Shown here: positions 24,084 through 33,407 of the stretch, one piece after another | How positions within the stretch are numbered: the stretch's first letter is position 1 | Layout: each line of letters starts with the position of its first letter | Source of the DNA: Gordonia bronchialis DSM 43247 | GTDB taxonomy: Bacteria; Actinomycetota; Actinomycetes; Mycobacteriales; Mycobacteriaceae | Length of the DNA stretch: 64,000 nt | Assembly (NCBI RefSeq): GCF_000024785.1 | Contig: NC_013441.1 | Coordinates: 1,116,001 to 1,180,000 of the forward strand | Direction: 5' to 3' | Position numbers and translations under genes: made by a program | The notes under the pieces: model-generated | The model's database searches: none | Told to the model about the DNA's origin: nothing | The model's input: only the letters and a program-made list of their open reading frames with translations

Positions 24084-25154
24084 GTGAAGCGGCGTTTCGA
24101 TCGACGGACCGTAGCAGTTCTCGTCAGCGAAACAGGCGCACTTCCGCTGCTGCTCATCGGGTATATCTGGCCTGAGAATGTGGTCGAGCACGGGCTCAGG
24201 TGGCTGCTCGTCATCGGCGTGTACACGGCCGGGTCGATCATCCTGACGGTTCTCCTGCGTCCCCTCACTGATGTGTGGTTCACCATCTTGAGCTTCGGTG
24301 GCATGCTGGGTATCGCGGGCTCGGCAGCGGTGATAGTCGACAACGGTGCCGCTCATACTGTGCTCGTTCTGCTTGCCGTGATACCCGCGCTGGCCGCGGT
24401 GGAATCGCCGCTGCGAACAGTGGTGGCGTTCGTGCTGACTGCAGCGATAATGGCTTGCGCAGTGGTGGCGGACCGAGCCACGGGGGTTGTCCCGCTGGTC
24501 GTGAGCGAGGGCTCGGTGATCATGGCCATCAGCGTGCCGACCTACCTGGTGCTGACGCTGCGCTGGTCACTGGAGCGATCGTTGGCGCAACAGCAGATCC
24601 TGAGCGATACCGACCCACTGACCGGAGTGCTCAACAGACGCGGGCTCGCGAAGAGTTGGGGCGGGATGTTGTCCGCCAGTGAAGCCGGCCAAGGCCGAAT
24701 CGGATTCATCGAGGCCGACGTGGATCACTTCAAGGAGCTCAACGATCGGCACGGCCACTCGGTTGGCGACTCCATTCTCGTCGAAATCGCCGAGACGTTG
24801 AAGAAGGCAGTCGGACCCCAGGCACTGGTAGCGCGGATGGGGGGTGAAGAATTCGTCATCATCGATCACACCGACGGGGTGGCGGAACTGACTCGGCAGT
24901 GCGAGAACCTGCGAACTGCGGTCGACGAGAATGTGGCGGCAACAGTCAGTCTGGGCGCGGTGTGCGCTACGGTGAGCTTCTGCCGAGCCGACAAACCGGT
25001 TTCCGACTCGGCGATCATGGACGAGTTGTTCGGCATCGCCGACAGCTCTCTTTACGTCGCTAAACGGTCGGGGCGCAATCAAGTCGTCGTGACGTCCGCG
25101 GAGGTCACCGGCGACGTCAGCATTGATGAGATTCTCCGGGAAGGCGACAGATGA
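24084..25154 (+). CDS. Membrane-bound GGDEF diguanylate cyclase
   Basis: The enzyme joins two GTP into cyclic di-GMP. The 356-residue protein has about six membrane helices in residues 8-170, then a GGDEF domain beginning DTDPLTGVLNRRGL, with the metal-binding DVDHFKELND and an active-site MGGEEF. At the I-site position, upstream of GGEEF, it reads GPQA instead of RxxD, so product inhibition there is probably absent. The GTG at 24084 has a strong GGAGGGG site 4-5 bases upstream and is preferred over the longer reading from 24027. Its last four bases overlap the Rv1355c-like gene (ATGA). The location next to exopolysaccharide genes suggests c-di-GMP control of polymer. Confidence 0.9.
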   Translation: MKRRFDRRTVAVLVSETGALPLLLIGYIWPENVVEHGLRWLLVIGVYTAGSIILTVLLRPLTDVWFTILSFGGMLGIAGSAAVIVDNGAAHTVLVLLAVIPALAAVESPLRTVVAFVLTAAIMACAVVADRATGVVPLVVSEGSVIMAISVPTYLVLTLRWSLERSLAQQQILSDTDPLTGVLNRRGLAKSWGGMLSASEAGQGRIGFIEADVDHFKELNDRHGHSVGDSILVEIAETLKKAVGPQALVARMGGEEFVIIDHTDGVAELTRQCENLRTAVDENVAATVSLGAVCATVSFCRADKPVSDSAIMDELFGIADSSLYVAKRSGRNQVVVTSAEVTGDVSIDEILREGDR

Positions 25155-26263
25155 TCGAGATCCTGCACCCAGACGACGACGAGCATCGCCTGAGCGAACT
25201 GCGCGCCGCCGGTGTGCCCGAGGTGGACGTCTGGGCATATGCGGCCGACGAACTTCGAGCACTCAATGCTCTTGACCACGTCGACCCGGGGGTCTCGCCG
25301 CCGACCGTGATCGACCTCGACGATCCGGTGCAGCTGGCGGCCCACTCCCGGTTTGTTCACTTCCCGTGGCGATCGACTGTTGTGCGGCTGCCCGACGCCG
25401 AATTGTTCTACCGGTTGAAGACGGCACGTAACCGACATCTGTTGACCGGCACGGAGCAGGAGGCCTGGGCGACGGGATGTATCGGGGTCGCCGGACTGAG
25501 CGTCGGGTCCGCCGCCCTGAGTTCGTGTGCGCTGACCGGCGCGCGAAGGTTCCGGCTGGCCGATCCCGATGTTCTGGCTCCGACGAACCTCAATCGGATC
25601 GAGGGGTCGGTGTGTGACATCGGAGTCTCGAAGGTCGACTTGGCGGCACGTCGGGTACTCGAGTTCGACCCCTACATCGAGCTCGAGCTCTTCCCTTCCG
25701 GATATGTTGCGGCCGACGCCGACGCCTTCCTCGGACTGTCTACGACCGCGGCGTCGGTGATCATTGAGGAGATCGACGATGTGGCGTCCAAGATCGATCT
25801 ACGTCGGAGGGCACGGAACGCCGGGATTCCCGTCGTCAGTGCCACTGACATGGGCGACAATGTGGTCATCGACATCGAGCGTTACGATCTCGACCGGCAG
25901 TACCCGATCTTTCACGGGAGAGGCGAAGGCTTCGACGCGGGTGACGCCGCCGACCCCGCTCAACGGATGCGAATGGCTGCCAGCATCGTCGGGGACTCGT
26001 TGACTTCGCGCATGGCTTTTTCCGCAGCACAGCTGGGTCGCAGTGTGGCCTCCTGGCCGCAGCTGGGTTCGACGGCGGCGATGGCTGGTGCGCTCGTTGC
26101 CACCGTCGCCCGGAACATTGTCTGCGGCCGCGCGGTGACATCAGGCCGCCATGTTGTCGACGTCGAGCACATGCTGCTCGCGCCCGGCGAGCCCTCGGGC
26201 TGGAACGAACTGTCTTCCGACCAGATCAGCGAACTCTTGCGTGTTCTGGGCGTGACCCAGTGA
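25151..26263 (+). CDS. Rv1355c-like ThiF/E1-family protein
   Basis: The 370-residue protein carries an E1/ThiF-type nucleotide-binding domain: GVAGLSVGSAALSSCALTGA as the ATP loop, RLADPDVLAPTNLNRIEG (the acidic residue and the LNR segment common in MoeB/ThiF enzymes), and SATDMGDN. It may adenylate a carboxylate of an unknown partner. M. tuberculosis Rv1355c, annotated moeY, is similar and lies next to the GGDEF-EAL gene Rv1354c; the link with a diguanylate cyclase is kept here. The protein is shorter than my recollection of Rv1355c, so a C-terminal part may be missing. It is coupled to the cyclase by an ATGA overlap. Confidence 0.75.
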   Translation: MIEILHPDDDEHRLSELRAAGVPEVDVWAYAADELRALNALDHVDPGVSPPTVIDLDDPVQLAAHSRFVHFPWRSTVVRLPDAELFYRLKTARNRHLLTGTEQEAWATGCIGVAGLSVGSAALSSCALTGARRFRLADPDVLAPTNLNRIEGSVCDIGVSKVDLAARRVLEFDPYIELELFPSGYVAADADAFLGLSTTAASVIIEEIDDVASKIDLRRRARNAGIPVVSATDMGDNVVIDIERYDLDRQYPIFHGRGEGFDAGDAADPAQRMRMAASIVGDSLTSRMAFSAAQLGRSVASWPQLGSTAAMAGALVATVARNIVCGRAVTSGRHVVDVEHMLLAPGEPSGWNELSSDQISELLRVLGVTQ

Positions 26264-26382
26264 CGTACGGCCCGGCGCCGACCCCGACGTCCGGACACTC
26301 CAGACTGTCCTGGTCATTGCCGCGTCTTGTCGTATCGACGTGGCCGGCCGACCCGAGCCGATAGCCACCGACCATCGCCGGA

Positions 26383-27129
26383 TCAAGCGACGACATCATG
26401 AGATTGACGTTGCGCGGCCAGTTCGAGGTCGGCCTCGACCTGGCAGAATTCCCGTTGCATCTGGCGCCAGACCGTGGGATCGGCATGTTGCGCAAGGAGA
26501 GTACGGTCCCAGAACATCGCACGAGTACGGTAGCGGCTGTCCGGATAGGGGGTCGGTTCGATCGCGCCGTCGATCCGGCCGCCACCGGACTGCCACCGCT
26601 TGAGTACGTGATCGGCGGATGTGGCCATCACGTAGCGGCAGCCGGTCAATGTCATCACGATCAGTGGTGTCCGCGCCATCAGACCTGCGACGTGAGCCGC
26701 AGCCGGGCTGGACGTGTCCACGTACGCGCTCTTCGCCTCGACCAACCCGCCGGGGATACGTGTGGCGATGGCCCTGATCAACTGGCGTTGGCCGGGCTGT
26801 CCTGCCCACTCGGTGAGCGCGTGAGATTCGGTGGGCAGATTGTAAGGTCCCTGGATGCGTAACCCGCCTATCACCCGGTCGTCATCGAGGACCGCGCAGA
26901 ACAGTCGAGTGTTCCCTCCGTCGCGCACCGTCTCGTACTCGAGTGCATCGACCACCCCGTGCTCGCTATAGCTCCGATACGCTCCGTCGATGTAGTCGGC
27001 CCACACTGTCGGCGTCGACGACGGGGTTGCCACCAAGAGGGTGGTGTTACTGACCGTGTCCCTGAAAGTCAGTGCTGCATCGAGGGTCTCGACATGGTTG
27101 CGGATGTCGCTGGCGAACGCGATCGTCAT
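26383..27129 (-). CDS. FeeM-like GNAT-fold N-acyltransferase
   Basis: The 248-residue protein resembles the N-acyl amino acid synthase (FeeM) branch of the GNAT fold: YIDGAYRSYSEHGVVDALEYE, then RLFCAVLDDDRVIGGLRIQG as the acyl-donor-binding beta strands, and GGLVEAKSAYVD followed by a second half with LTGCRYVMATSADHVLKRW. Such enzymes use acyl carrier protein or CoA thioesters to acylate amines. The substrate here is unknown. The ATG at 27129 follows AAGGA by about 7 bases. It converges on the Rv1355c-like gene and is divergent from the EAL gene. Confidence 0.6.
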   Translation of the reverse strand: MTIAFASDIRNHVETLDAALTFRDTVSNTTLLVATPSSTPTVWADYIDGAYRSYSEHGVVDALEYETVRDGGNTRLFCAVLDDDRVIGGLRIQGPYNLPTESHALTEWAGQPGQRQLIRAIATRIPGGLVEAKSAYVDTSSPAAAHVAGLMARTPLIVMTLTGCRYVMATSADHVLKRWQSGGGRIDGAIEPTPYPDSRYRTRAMFWDRTLLAQHADPTVWRQMQREFCQVEADLELAAQRQSHDVVA

Positions 27130-27444
27130 CAGTGTGTCCTTCTTCGGTAGTGTGAATTCGGTGGCCTGACCACCGGTCGTGCGACCAGAAGTACACCAGC
27201 TGGTCCCAGCGCAGGCGTGCCCCGCCAAAACAAGTGTCAGCCCTGAGTTGTGGTGAGCGCCAGTTCTGCATTTGACAGATCAGATTCACCCGAGTAATCG
27301 GCGCGGTCAGATGTGTTTTGACCCGGTCGTTCCTATGGGCGGATGACTCCATGGGCTGGCTTCCTTCCTCTCGATGAACGCAGTCGTCGAATGGGGTGTG
27401 AGCCATGAGCAGGGTCGCTCTCGCCGGCTCGAACCCGCGGCAGC
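27130..27444. other. Divergent intergenic region upstream of FeeM-like and EAL genes
   Basis: The 315 bases between the divergent FeeM-like and EAL genes hold no convincing open frame. A possible plus-strand promoter, TTGACA at 27272 with TAATCG 17 bases later, lies about 145 bases before the EAL start. I see no riboswitch fold that I can name. Confidence 0.35.
27272..27300 (+). promoter_or_regulatory. Possible promoter for the EAL gene
   Basis: A perfect TTGACA at 27272 is followed after 17 bases by TAATCG at 27295. The -10 element is poor, so this is a candidate only. Confidence 0.35.
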
Positions 27445-28683
27445 ATGGGATACGATCACCTGGTGGGGGCGACCGGCCGGAGGGGCTGTACCGCGAGCGG
27501 CGGGGCAGGCGACAAAGTCGTGATCATGGTGCGGGTCGATCCGCACCATCGGGCGACCGCCGCCTATGGTCGCGACGTCGCCGTGCGCCTGGCAGGCCGC
27601 GTGATGTCCTCTTTACAGGAGCAGCTGAACCCTGCCGCGATTGCCATACACACCGACTTCGAGTGGGCGATCACCATGGTCTGGCAAGAGTCGCGGACGC
27701 AACTCGTTGACCTTCTTCGTCGAATGCCCGCCGTCCACCTCGTGACCTTGGACGGCCGAGCCTATGTCATCGATGCTCTCATGGGTGTCGCGTACAGTGG
27801 CGATCTGCCCACCGCCGATTCACCTGATGAGCTGCAGGCTCATGCCGACGCGGCTCTGTGTGATGCACTTCGACGACAGTTCACGACCTCATACGCCGGT
27901 CCGCTGACGCTTGGTGCGCTTCGCGACGAGGTGGATTTGGTGCGACGACTTCGGAGTTCGAAGGGCGATGACTTCTTCGTCGTGTACCAGCCGCTCGTCG
28001 GCCTCGATGATCTCGAGGTGCGCGGCTTCGAGTCGCTACTGCGGTGGGATGCTCCGGAGGCGATCGTGACCCCCGAGATGTTCATGTCGGAAGCCGAAAG
28101 CTCATCTTTGATTGTTCCCATAAGTTGGCACTCCATTCGGGAGTCGATTGCCGCACTTGCTACCCAGATTTCACAACGCTTCGGGCCGACATCGTTTGTC
28201 TCCATCAACCTGTCCCGTCAGCAATTGCTGGACGCCGAAATCGTGGAATACATCGGAGATCTGATCCGAGAATACGGAGTCGACCCTGCACGGATCTGGG
28301 TGGAGATCGGCGAGGACCAAATGATCGCGCTTGATTCATCGGCTGCACAAGCGGTTGTCCAACTCCACGCGATCGGCTGCCGGATCTGTGTTGACGACCT
28401 CGGATCGGGATTCTCGGCACTGAGCTACATACGAGACCTGCCGGTGGATGTGCTCAAGATCGACCGGTCGCTGATATCCAATCTGGTCGCCGGCGGACAC
28501 GATCGTGCTGTGGTGCAAGCGATCTGCGAGATGGCTATGGCCACGGGCATTGTCACGGTAGCCGAAGGTATCGAGAGTGCCGACGTCCTTGCCGAGGTCA
28601 AGGCGCTCGGCTTTGACCTGGGCCAGGGTTATCTGTTCGGTCGCCCGGACCTACCGTTGGTAGTGTTCGACGAGTTGGCGTAG
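27445..28683 (+). CDS. Degenerate-GGDEF/EAL cyclic-di-GMP phosphodiesterase
   Basis: The 412-residue protein pairs a degenerate GGDEF domain (about 25-150; MVRVDPHHRATAAYGRDVA aligns with the metal-binding region and HTDFEWAI takes the place of GGDEF) with a C-terminal EAL domain (about 165-412). The EAL part keeps the key residues: GFESLLRW, SINLSRQQL, WVEIGED, CVDDLGSGFSAL, LKIDRS and VAEGIES, so hydrolysis of c-di-GMP to pGpG is likely. The true start is uncertain; an ATG at 27526 would remove part of the first beta strand. It has no membrane helix and no detectable sensor. Confidence 0.87.
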   Translation: MGYDHLVGATGRRGCTASGGAGDKVVIMVRVDPHHRATAAYGRDVAVRLAGRVMSSLQEQLNPAAIAIHTDFEWAITMVWQESRTQLVDLLRRMPAVHLVTLDGRAYVIDALMGVAYSGDLPTADSPDELQAHADAALCDALRRQFTTSYAGPLTLGALRDEVDLVRRLRSSKGDDFFVVYQPLVGLDDLEVRGFESLLRWDAPEAIVTPEMFMSEAESSSLIVPISWHSIRESIAALATQISQRFGPTSFVSINLSRQQLLDAEIVEYIGDLIREYGVDPARIWVEIGEDQMIALDSSAAQAVVQLHAIGCRICVDDLGSGFSALSYIRDLPVDVLKIDRSLISNLVAGGHDRAVVQAICEMAMATGIVTVAEGIESADVLAEVKALGFDLGQGYLFGRPDLPLVVFDELA

Positions 28684-28749
28684 CGTCGCACAAACCAGGG
28701 AACATCCTGCTGTCGCGTGGCAGAAGCTTGTTGTCGATCCTGACGCACA

Positions 28750-29715
28750 CTAGAAATAGTGTGGGAATGCGTCCCAATTGGGTGGGCGCTTCTCCAAGAA
28801 CGCATTCCGCCCCTCCACCGCCTCGTCGGTCATGTAGGCCAACCGGGTGGCCTCGCCGGCAAACACCTGCTGGCCCATCAGTCCGTCATCGGTGAGATTG
28901 AACGCGAACTTCAGCATCCGTTGTGCGGTAGGCGATTTGCCGTTGATCTTCCGTCCCCACTCGATGGCGACGGCTTCGAGGTCGGCGTGATCGATGACGC
29001 GGTTCACCGCACCCATCCGGTGCATGGTCTCGGCGTCATAGGCCTCGCCGAGGAAAAAGATCTCGCGGGCGAACTTCTGGCCGACCTGTTTGGCGAGGTA
29101 GGCGCTGCCGTACCCGGCGTCGAAGGACCCGACGTCGGCGTCGGTCTGCTTGAAGCGGGCGTGTTCGCGGGAGGCCAGGGTGAGATCGCAGACTGCGTGC
29201 AGTGAATGTCCGCCGCCGGCCGCCCAGCCGTTGACGACGGCGATCACGACCTTGGGCATGGTGCGGATCAGGCGCTGCACTTCGAGGATGTGCAGGCGTC
29301 CGCCCTCGGCCTTGGCGCGGACCTCGTCGACGCCCTCCACGCCTGCGGCCGCCACGTCGGAGTCGTGGGAGGTGGCGTACTGATAGCCGGACCGGCCGCG
29401 GATTCGCTGGTCGCCACCGCTGCAGAAGGCCCAGCCGCCGTCGCGGGGGCTCGGGCCGTTGCCGGTGAGCAACACGGTGCCGACGTCAGGGGAGCGGCGC
29501 GCGTGGTCGAGTGTGCGGTAGAGCTCGTCGACGGTGTGCGGCCGGAACGCGTTGCGGACCTCCGGGCGGTTGAAGGCGATGCGCACGATGCCGTTGGCGC
29601 GTCCATCTCCGCTGTGGCGGTGGTAGGTGATGTCGGTGAGATCGTCGAAACCGGGTACCGCCGTCCACTGGGAGGCGTCGAACGGATTGGTGCCGGTGGT
29701 CGTCACTGCGGTCAT
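28750..29715 (-). CDS. menB: 1,4-dihydroxy-2-naphthoyl-CoA synthase
   Basis: MenB closes the second ring of menaquinone by converting o-succinylbenzoyl-CoA to DHNA-CoA. The 321-residue protein is a crotonase-fold enzyme with WAFCSGGDQRIRG (oxyanion hole), VVNGWAAGGGHSLHAVCDL and FKQTDADVGSFDAGYGSAYL; the Asp in QTDADVG is typical of the actinobacterial class. The C-terminal FPHYF end is also characteristic. The ATG at 29715 follows AGGAG by 8 bases. It supplies the same pathway as menD, menG and menJ further right in the window. Confidence 0.96.
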   Translation of the reverse strand: MTAVTTTGTNPFDASQWTAVPGFDDLTDITYHRHSGDGRANGIVRIAFNRPEVRNAFRPHTVDELYRTLDHARRSPDVGTVLLTGNGPSPRDGGWAFCSGGDQRIRGRSGYQYATSHDSDVAAAGVEGVDEVRAKAEGGRLHILEVQRLIRTMPKVVIAVVNGWAAGGGHSLHAVCDLTLASREHARFKQTDADVGSFDAGYGSAYLAKQVGQKFAREIFFLGEAYDAETMHRMGAVNRVIDHADLEAVAIEWGRKINGKSPTAQRMLKFAFNLTDDGLMGQQVFAGEATRLAYMTDEAVEGRNAFLEKRPPNWDAFPHYF

Positions 29716-29940
29716 GGGCTTCTCCTATGTCAAGCCGCGGTCGGAATGCAAGTGTCGGCGCGGGCGTGGTGGTCGGTGGTGAGGTGGTGGAACACGACGC
29801 GCGCGAGGCGTCGTTTGAGGCAGCGCGGGGCTTCAGGGACCACCATAATCGCGGCGCCGACCGCCATCGACGACGGTATCCGTGGACCGATTTCCTCGCT
29901 GTCACGCCATCGAACTAAGGACATGTGGCACGCTGAAGCA

Positions 29941-30120
29941 GTGAGTACCTGGGCGATCGTCGCGGTCGTGATGGTGGCATGGTTCGCTGTGGCCATCGTG
30001 GTTGCCCTCGTCGTCGGCCGGGCCGTCAAGTTGCGCGACGAGAAGGAACGCGGTCCCCGCGGGATACCCGACTTCGTCCCCGACGACTCGTTGTCGCAGC
30101 GCCCCGGCTCGGATACCTGA
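29941..30120 (+). CDS. Small single-pass membrane protein
   Basis: This 59-residue product has one membrane helix (about 4-27, WAIVAVVMVAWFAVAIVVAL) followed by a charged, proline-containing cytoplasmic tail (RDEKERGPRGIPDF). I do not recognise a family. The GTG at 29941 is chosen; an ATG at 29923 would add six residues, but its AAGG site is too close. It is 25 bases upstream of the thioesterase gene in the same direction. Confidence 0.6.
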   Translation: MSTWAIVAVVMVAWFAVAIVVALVVGRAVKLRDEKERGPRGIPDFVPDDSLSQRPGSDT

Positions 30121-30145
30121 ACGACTTGCTCGCTACGGTTGACCG

Positions 30146-30802
30146 GTGAGTGACATCAGTGATCCGCTCGATCCCACCGCCGACGCCGACGAGGATCCGC
30201 ACGAGGGCGGCTTCCGGGCGCACATCGCGATCACCACCGAGCGTGGTGGCCCGCGGTACGGCGAGTTCAGCGAACAGGTGCGCGCGCTCATGGACAACGT
30301 CCGCTACGCCTGCCCCGAGGACGCGGTCACCGCCGAACTCATCGACGAGCTCAAGGCGATCAACGAGAAGCTGGCCGCCAGCCGGATCGACGAATGGCAC
30401 AGCCCGTCCGGCACCCGCATCGACCTGCCGTCCCGCGGCAACATCACGCTGCCGCCCTACATCGTCGACGACGTCGACGACCACGGCGTGCGCGCGAGTG
30501 TCACATTCCGCGACTTCCACCTCGGTGGCAACAAAGCCGCGCACGGCGGCCACATCGCGGTCGCCTTCGACGATCTCGGCGGATTCGCCTCCGCCGTCGC
30601 CATTCAGGGCGTCAGTCGCACCGCCTCCCTCACCGTGCAGTACCGGTCCATCACGCCGCTGAACACTCCGCTGCAGTGCCACACCTGGGCGGAGAAGATC
30701 GACGGCCGCAAGGTGTTCATCAAGGGCACCCTGCATGACGGCGACCGGTTGTGTGCGGAGATGGACGCTCTGTTCATCAAGCTCAATCCCGGCCAGGCAT
30801 AG
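30146..30802 (+). CDS. PaaI-type hotdog-fold thioesterase
   Basis: The 218-residue protein has a C-terminal hotdog domain (about 115-210) with FRDFHLGGNKAAHGGHIAVAFDDLGG, where the HGG and following acidic residue match the PaaI/4HBT active site, and VSRTASLTVQYRSITPLN. It should hydrolyse an acyl-CoA thioester. Its closeness to menB makes DHNA-CoA a reasonable substrate guess, but nothing in the sequence proves it. The start is a GTG; the first 30 residues are acidic and probably disordered. Confidence 0.8.
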   Translation: MSDISDPLDPTADADEDPHEGGFRAHIAITTERGGPRYGEFSEQVRALMDNVRYACPEDAVTAELIDELKAINEKLAASRIDEWHSPSGTRIDLPSRGNITLPPYIVDDVDDHGVRASVTFRDFHLGGNKAAHGGHIAVAFDDLGGFASAVAIQGVSRTASLTVQYRSITPLNTPLQCHTWAEKIDGRKVFIKGTLHDGDRLCAEMDALFIKLNPGQA

Positions 30803-30852
30803 CTCGGCTTGCGCCTCGGTGCACCTCAGACGTCGTCGAGGGCCGCGCCTGT

Positions 30853-32145
30853 TCAGCGCAATTCGGTTGCCTCGATGGTGAATCCGGCGGTCCGCAGACG
30901 GCCGATCAGTGCGTCGCCCATCGCGGCGGCCGGGGTCAGCACCCCGGTGCGCGGCGGCAGGTTGTCGCGGTCGAGCGCGAGGGTCAGAGCGCTCTCGCCG
31001 AGCATCACGGCCGTCGCCTTGTAGCCGGGGTCTCCCTGAGCCCGCATCTGAGCGCGAAAGCGGCGGCCCGTGGTGGTTCGGGTATAGCCCTCAGAGACGA
31101 AATAGCCGTTGTCCCTTGCTTTCTCCGACGGGCCACTACCCGGCTTGGGGAGGACGCGGTCGAGCAGGCGGCGCGTCGGGCCGAAGCTCATCGCGCCCAG
31201 GAAGGCGCCGGTGCCGACGCCGACCGCCCCGGCAGTGATGGTCGAGACCGCCGGGATGCTGCCGACGTTCATCGTCTCCGCATAGTGGAAGTCGGGCCCG
31301 TAAGCGTTGTCCAGCAACACATTCGAGCGCCGGACGATGCGGGTGTTGTGGCCGGCCATGAAGAACGGCGCGAGCGTCCCGCGGAGCGACGGGTCGACCT
31401 TCTTGGCGCTGACGATGTTCAGATCGCTGGGCTCCGACGACAGACTCGCCTTCGGGACCTCGCCGGGACCGCCGGACAACGACTGCGGGTTGAGCATCAG
31501 GCGTCGGATCTGGGAGTCCTTGGCCTGCTCGGCGAGCACCCGCATCGAGTCGATGGTGCCGCCGGAGAGGCCGCCGCGCATCGCGCGCATCACCAGGGTC
31601 GTGTCGGTGAGCTGGCCGGCATCGTCGTCGGAGATCTTCTGATACAGCGCGTACACGCCGAGATCGGACGGAATGGAGTCGAAGCCGCACGAATGCACGA
31701 TGCGGGCACCGGACGCGGCGGCCGTCTCGTGTGCCTTGTCGATCGAGTACCGCACGAAGGGCACCTCACCGGTGAGGTCGACGTAGTCGGTGCCGGCCGT
31801 CGCGGCGGCGACCACCAGCGATTCCCCGTACTTGAGGTACGGGCCGACGGTGGTGCACACGACCCGGGTGCGGGCCACCATGGCGTCCAGCGCGCTCGGC
31901 GACGACGAGTCGGCGACGATCAGCGGCCACGACTGCGCCCGCTCGGGCAGCCGTTTGCGGACCGTGGCGAGTTTGGTCTCGTTTCGTCCGGCGAGTGCCA
32001 CCTTGGTGCCGATGGGCGCGTGGTCGGCGAGATAGCGCGCGGTGAGTTCGCCGACGTAGCCGGTGGCGCCGTAGACGACGACGTCGAACTCGCGACCCGT
32101 CGCGTCGGACTGCTGTGCGCCTGTCTGATCTGATTCCCCGGTCAT
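30853..32145 (-). CDS. Saccharopine dehydrogenase-like / trans-acting enoyl reductase-family oxidoreductase
   Basis: The 430-residue protein has an N-terminal NAD(P)-binding Rossmann motif, VVYGATGYVGELTARYLA, followed by ALAGRNETKLATVRKRL and VCTTVGPYLKYGESLV. This matches the mycobacterial Rv2449c/Rv2953 group, whose member Rv2953 is a trans-acting enoyl reductase of phenolic lipid synthesis. The C-terminal half has GYFVSEGYTRTTTGRRFRA and LGESALTLAL. Substrate is unknown; a lipid enoyl group is plausible. The ATG at 32145 is favoured over a longer reading from 32175. It lies 26 bases from the AbrB-family gene on the same strand. Confidence 0.85.
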   Translation of the reverse strand: MTGESDQTGAQQSDATGREFDVVVYGATGYVGELTARYLADHAPIGTKVALAGRNETKLATVRKRLPERAQSWPLIVADSSSPSALDAMVARTRVVCTTVGPYLKYGESLVVAAATAGTDYVDLTGEVPFVRYSIDKAHETAAASGARIVHSCGFDSIPSDLGVYALYQKISDDDAGQLTDTTLVMRAMRGGLSGGTIDSMRVLAEQAKDSQIRRLMLNPQSLSGGPGEVPKASLSSEPSDLNIVSAKKVDPSLRGTLAPFFMAGHNTRIVRRSNVLLDNAYGPDFHYAETMNVGSIPAVSTITAGAVGVGTGAFLGAMSFGPTRRLLDRVLPKPGSGPSEKARDNGYFVSEGYTRTTTGRRFRAQMRAQGDPGYKATAVMLGESALTLALDRDNLPPRTGVLTPAAAMGDALIGRLRTAGFTIEATELR

Positions 32146-32171
32146 GACCGCGAGCCTACTTGGGAGGTTGG

Positions 32172-33272
32172 TCACACGTCATCGTCGGTGCCGGGCCGGC
32201 GCAGATGCCGGGCGGCGACGCGCGCGGCGAACGGCGCGACGAACAGCATGAGCAGCACCCGCAGGATCTGGGCGGCCACCACGAAGGCCACGTTGCCGCC
32301 CGCGGCGGTCGCGGCCGCGAGCACCGCGTAGATGCCGCCGGGTGTGGTGGCCAGATAGCAGTCGTACATCGACTCGCCCGTCCACGCCGACAGCGCCACC
32401 CCGAGCAGCGCGCAGCCGACGCCGATCGCCAGGATCAGCACCAGCGCGAACGGCAGCACGCGGCCGATCGCCCGCAGCCGCGGCAGGGTGAAACCAAGTC
32501 CGGCCTGCCAGCCGATCACCGCATAACCGAGGGTGAGCAGGATCGGCGACACCTCGGCGTCGCCGGCGATGCCGGTGAGTTCGGCGACGGTCGCCAGCGC
32601 CATCGGCACCAGCAGCGCACCGGCCGGGACGTGCAGAAGACGTCCGACGGGGATACCCACGCCCATGCACACCGCCATCAGCACCAGGCCCCACCCCTGA
32701 TCGGCCCACGACGGCGTCGTCTCGGTGACCGCCGCCGACGACTGCCCGAAGACGAGCGAGGCGAACAGCGGGATCGACAGGGTGACCAGCGCGACCCGCA
32801 GATACTGGATGACCGCCACCATGCGCTCGTCGCCGCCGAGCTCGCGGGTCACCACCACCAGGCCCGACGCCCCGCCCGCCACCAGCGCGAGCGACCCGGT
32901 CAGCGGATCGACCTGCTTGTGCAATCCGAGCAGCGCACCGCCGGCCACCGACAGGCCGAGCGTCGCCACGCCGATGACCAGGACCGGAAACCAGGCCGAA
33001 CCGAGCCCGGAAAGGGTGTCGGAATCGGCGATGGTGCCGATGTAGACCCCCAGCACACCCTGCGCGGCCAGCACATAGCCGCGCGGGATGACCGGGGCGT
33101 CGGGGTCGTCGGATATCGCGCCGGGCGGTCGAGGTGAGATACCGGCGATGGCCAGCACACCGGCGATCACCAACCCGGCGAACAGGGGCGCGGCGTCGAC
33201 GTCGAGGAGCTCGAGAAGATAGGTTGCGGCGCCGGTGAGCAGAGCCAGCAGAATCCAACGACGCACTGGCAC
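32172..33272 (-). CDS. AbrB-family (ammonia monooxygenase-like) membrane protein
   Basis: The 366-residue protein has about ten membrane helices arranged as two repeats, with GVLGVYIGTIADSDTLSG, VAGGASGLVVVTRELGGDE and the related second-repeat segment LATTPGGIYAVLAAATAAGG, the paired signature of the AbrB membrane family (PF05145). Its function is not established; a transport role is likely. The start is probably the GTG at 33272, with GTG 33266 possible. A longer upstream reading has no membrane-protein character and is rejected. Confidence 0.85.
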   Translation of the reverse strand: MPVRRWILLALLTGAATYLLELLDVDAAPLFAGLVIAGVLAIAGISPRPPGAISDDPDAPVIPRGYVLAAQGVLGVYIGTIADSDTLSGLGSAWFPVLVIGVATLGLSVAGGALLGLHKQVDPLTGSLALVAGGASGLVVVTRELGGDERMVAVIQYLRVALVTLSIPLFASLVFGQSSAAVTETTPSWADQGWGLVLMAVCMGVGIPVGRLLHVPAGALLVPMALATVAELTGIAGDAEVSPILLTLGYAVIGWQAGLGFTLPRLRAIGRVLPFALVLILAIGVGCALLGVALSAWTGESMYDCYLATTPGGIYAVLAAATAAGGNVAFVVAAQILRVLLMLFVAPFAARVAARHLRRPGTDDDV

Positions 33273-33407
33273 CAGGGTAGGGGTGAGCCCGTCGGCCACG
33301 CATATCGGACACGGTGGCCTCTTCCCAGCCGAATCGGAGCCGACACGTAGGAACCTCACAGTTCCGCGGTGGATTCTTGGTCCGTGTACCGACATGGGCA
33401 TGACGGG

